Source: Acidobacteriota bacterium (GTDB lineage: Bacteria > Acidobacteriota > Thermoanaerobaculia > Gp7-AA8 > JAHWKK01). Taken from it: a DNA stretch of 64,000 bases. Every line of letters starts with the position of its first letter. Position 1 is the stretch's first letter. Below are positions 62,736 to 64,000 of the stretch, piece by piece. Under the pieces are notes generated by a model. It searched no databases. It was not told the origin of the DNA and saw nothing but the letters and a program-made list of their open reading frames with translations. The DNA is taken from positions 1 through 64,000 of the forward strand of contig JAHWKK010000022.1 of the NCBI GenBank assembly GCA_019347945.1. The letters are read 5' to 3'. Made by a program: the position numbers and the translations under genes.

Positions 62736-64000
62736 TCACCATCGGCTGGAAACGCATATAGGTGAGCGAGCGCCAGATCCACTCGAGAGGTCCGAATCGG
62801 AACCGCCGCAACCACAGCGAGCTCAGCCACGCTTCGAGCGCAAAGATGGCGATCGTCATCGGGAGAAACCAAGCGGGTCCGAGCGTTCCGTAAAGCCCGA
62901 GGCCCCAGCTGTAGAAGATCGCCGTGCCGATGACCGCCTGACCGATGTAGTTGCTCAGCGCGGTCCTGCCGATTGCCGCTCCGGACGCGAAACGACGCCG
63001 CCAGACCCGGGACTGGCAGAGAAGGATGATCGCAATGATGTAACCCGCGCTGAGAAGGGGAACGCTGAAGTACTGGATTACGAACGCGACGAGACCGAGT
63101 GGCGATGGAGGAAAGGGAGGGGCGGGATCGAACCATCGGATCAGCGTGGCCGCGACGTTTCCCGCAACGCCGAGCACGAGACACCAGATCATGACGGTCC
63201 GGTAGCGTCCGAGCTTTTCCGGAGGCGGTGTGAGCAGCCGCTTTCTCCATGTCCACATACCAGCGAGAAACAGTGCGAGCAACTGTGAGAAAAGGATCGG
63301 CAGGTAGTTCCAGTTCTGCCCGAAGACCTCACTGACGCGCTGCGCCTGGATCTCACCGAGGCTTCCGAGGGCATAGGCATTCATGGCCTGGGCGATGACT
63401 TCGGGGTCGCCCGCGGGATCGGGGACCTCGAACCCGGTTGCGATGATGAAGATCCCGCCGAGCAGGGTGATGAGGAGCGGCACGAAGTAGAGCGGCACGG
63501 CCCAGAAGAAAATCGTCCGGTCCTTCGCGTTCCGAAAGAAGAGAAGAAAGAGGCCCGTCAGCGCGTAGGGAACCAGGATGTCGCCCCACCAGATGAAGAG
63601 CCCGTGAACGAGCCCGAAGCCGATGAGGATCAGCAGCCGTCGAATGTAGCGGCCGCCGAACCGCGCGCCGCGGGCTCGGCTCCGCTCGAGCTGAACCGCG
63701 AAGCCGATTCCGAAGAGGAGAGCGAAAATCGTGATGAATTTCCCCTGGATGAACGTATCGATGAACGCCTGCGCCAGCCGGTCCGGCATTGCCGTCCAGA
63801 AGCGGCGCGGGTCGAAGTAGACGACGGCGGGAGCGGCGAATCCGCGCATGTTCGCGGCGAGTATGCCGAAAAGCGCGAGTCCGCGAAGGACGTCGATCGT
63901 CAGAACCCGCTCGGTGAGCGAGATCGGAGCGATCGGATCGGTCAGCGGAGCGCTCGACTCCTCGGGAAGCTCGAGGGCGGGTTGCGGGACGGCAGCTGGA
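62722..64000 (-). CDS. DUF418 membrane protein, 5' end beyond the window
   Basis: The C-terminal 425 codons of a DUF418 family membrane protein, with about ten helices. Beyond an internal ATG at 63849 the frame stays open to the window end with L-T-E-R-V-L-T-I-D-V-L-R-G-L-A-L-F-G-I-L, the N-terminal motif of DUF418, so the gene begins near or beyond 64000. Other markers are G-K-F-I-T-I-F-A-L-L-F-G and G-R-T-A-L-S-N-Y-I-G-Q. The family is related to membrane acyltransferases, function unproven. The stop codon and last residues (R-K-E-E) lie inside the right array of cassette G. Confidence 0.92.
   Translation of the reverse strand, partial: PAAVPQPALELPEESSAPLTDPIAPISLTERVLTIDVLRGLALFGILAANMRGFAAPAVVYFDPRRFWTAMPDRLAQAFIDTFIQGKFITIFALLFGIGFAVQLERSRARGARFGGRYIRRLLILIGFGLVHGLFIWWGDILVPYALTGLFLLFFRNAKDRTIFFWAVPLYFVPLLITLLGGIFIIATGFEVPDPAGDPEVIAQAMNAYALGSLGEIQAQRVSEVFGQNWNYLPILFSQLLALFLAGMWTWRKRLLTPPPEKLGRYRTVMIWCLVLGVAGNVAATLIRWFDPAPPFPPSPLGLVAFVIQYFSVPLLSAGYIIAIILLCQSRVWRRRFASGAAIGRTALSNYIGQAVIGTAIFYSWGLGLYGTLGPAWFLPMTIAIFALEAWLSSLWLRRFRFGPLEWIWRSLTYMRFQPMVRKEE

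Overview
The window comes from a high-GC diderm bacterium, most plausibly an acidobacterium-like lineage (inference from gene content; no 16S gene is present). It encodes outer-membrane and lipid A machinery (BamA, OmpH, LpxD, FabZ, LpxA), a complete bacillithiol pathway (BshC-BshB1-BshA), folate-dependent TrmFO, an MglA-type GTPase, B-box/RDD membrane proteins and a MoxR-DUF58-DUF4129 cluster. The first ~190 bases are almost pure C and look like a damaged contig end; they destroy the start of a PIN-toxin/antitoxin pair.

Layout. 0.2-9.9 kb: toxin-antitoxin pair, a large membrane protein, a secreted PA-domain metalloprotease-like protein with a small secreted partner, an Rrf2 Fe-S regulator with matching operators before itself and before a lone sufB, a PutP-like symporter and a SET-domain protein. 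10.5-24 kb: enolase, MATE transporter, three tRNAs (Arg, His, Pro), NUDIX hydrolase, orphan sensor kinase, TrmFO, DUF3467, a fourth tRNA (Pro), DNA polymerase I lacking recognisable proofreading residues, and a CoA transferase. 23.4-32.6 kb: one minus-strand operon of nine tightly overlapping genes around MoxR/DUF58/SpoIIM/RDD. 32.7-37.7 kb: a divergent chaperone-usher-like secretion locus with two paralogous subunits separated by an intrinsic terminator. 37.7-42.7 kb: a complete dedicated sortase system (kinase, class GN sortase, VIT/vWA target ending in LPRTG, response regulator). 42.7-46.3 kb: AlaX editing protein, J-domain membrane protein, SRPBCC protein, adenosine deaminase, RDD protein. 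46.5-52.8 kb: BamA-OmpH-LpxD-FabZ-LpxA-oxidoreductase. 53-60.5 kb: YbdG-like channel and MetX (minus), then MglA-like GTPase, methyltransferase and bshC-bshB1-bshA (plus). The end carries a small unknown gene, a secreted M20 amidohydrolase and the incomplete start of a DUF418 membrane protein.

The most unusual structure is not a gene. Seven intergenic intervals (about 7.8, 9.9, 11.8, 19.3, 52.8, 60.5 and 62.4 kb) are bounded by facing arrays of short tandem heptamers, purine-rich on the left and the reverse complement on the right. Each uses its own heptamer family, several start at the very next base after a stop codon, and two supply codons to the neighbouring gene. Three enclose copies of one ~90-bp module, and two of those are homologous over several hundred bases in opposite orientation. 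No transposase or CRISPR-like gene is nearby.
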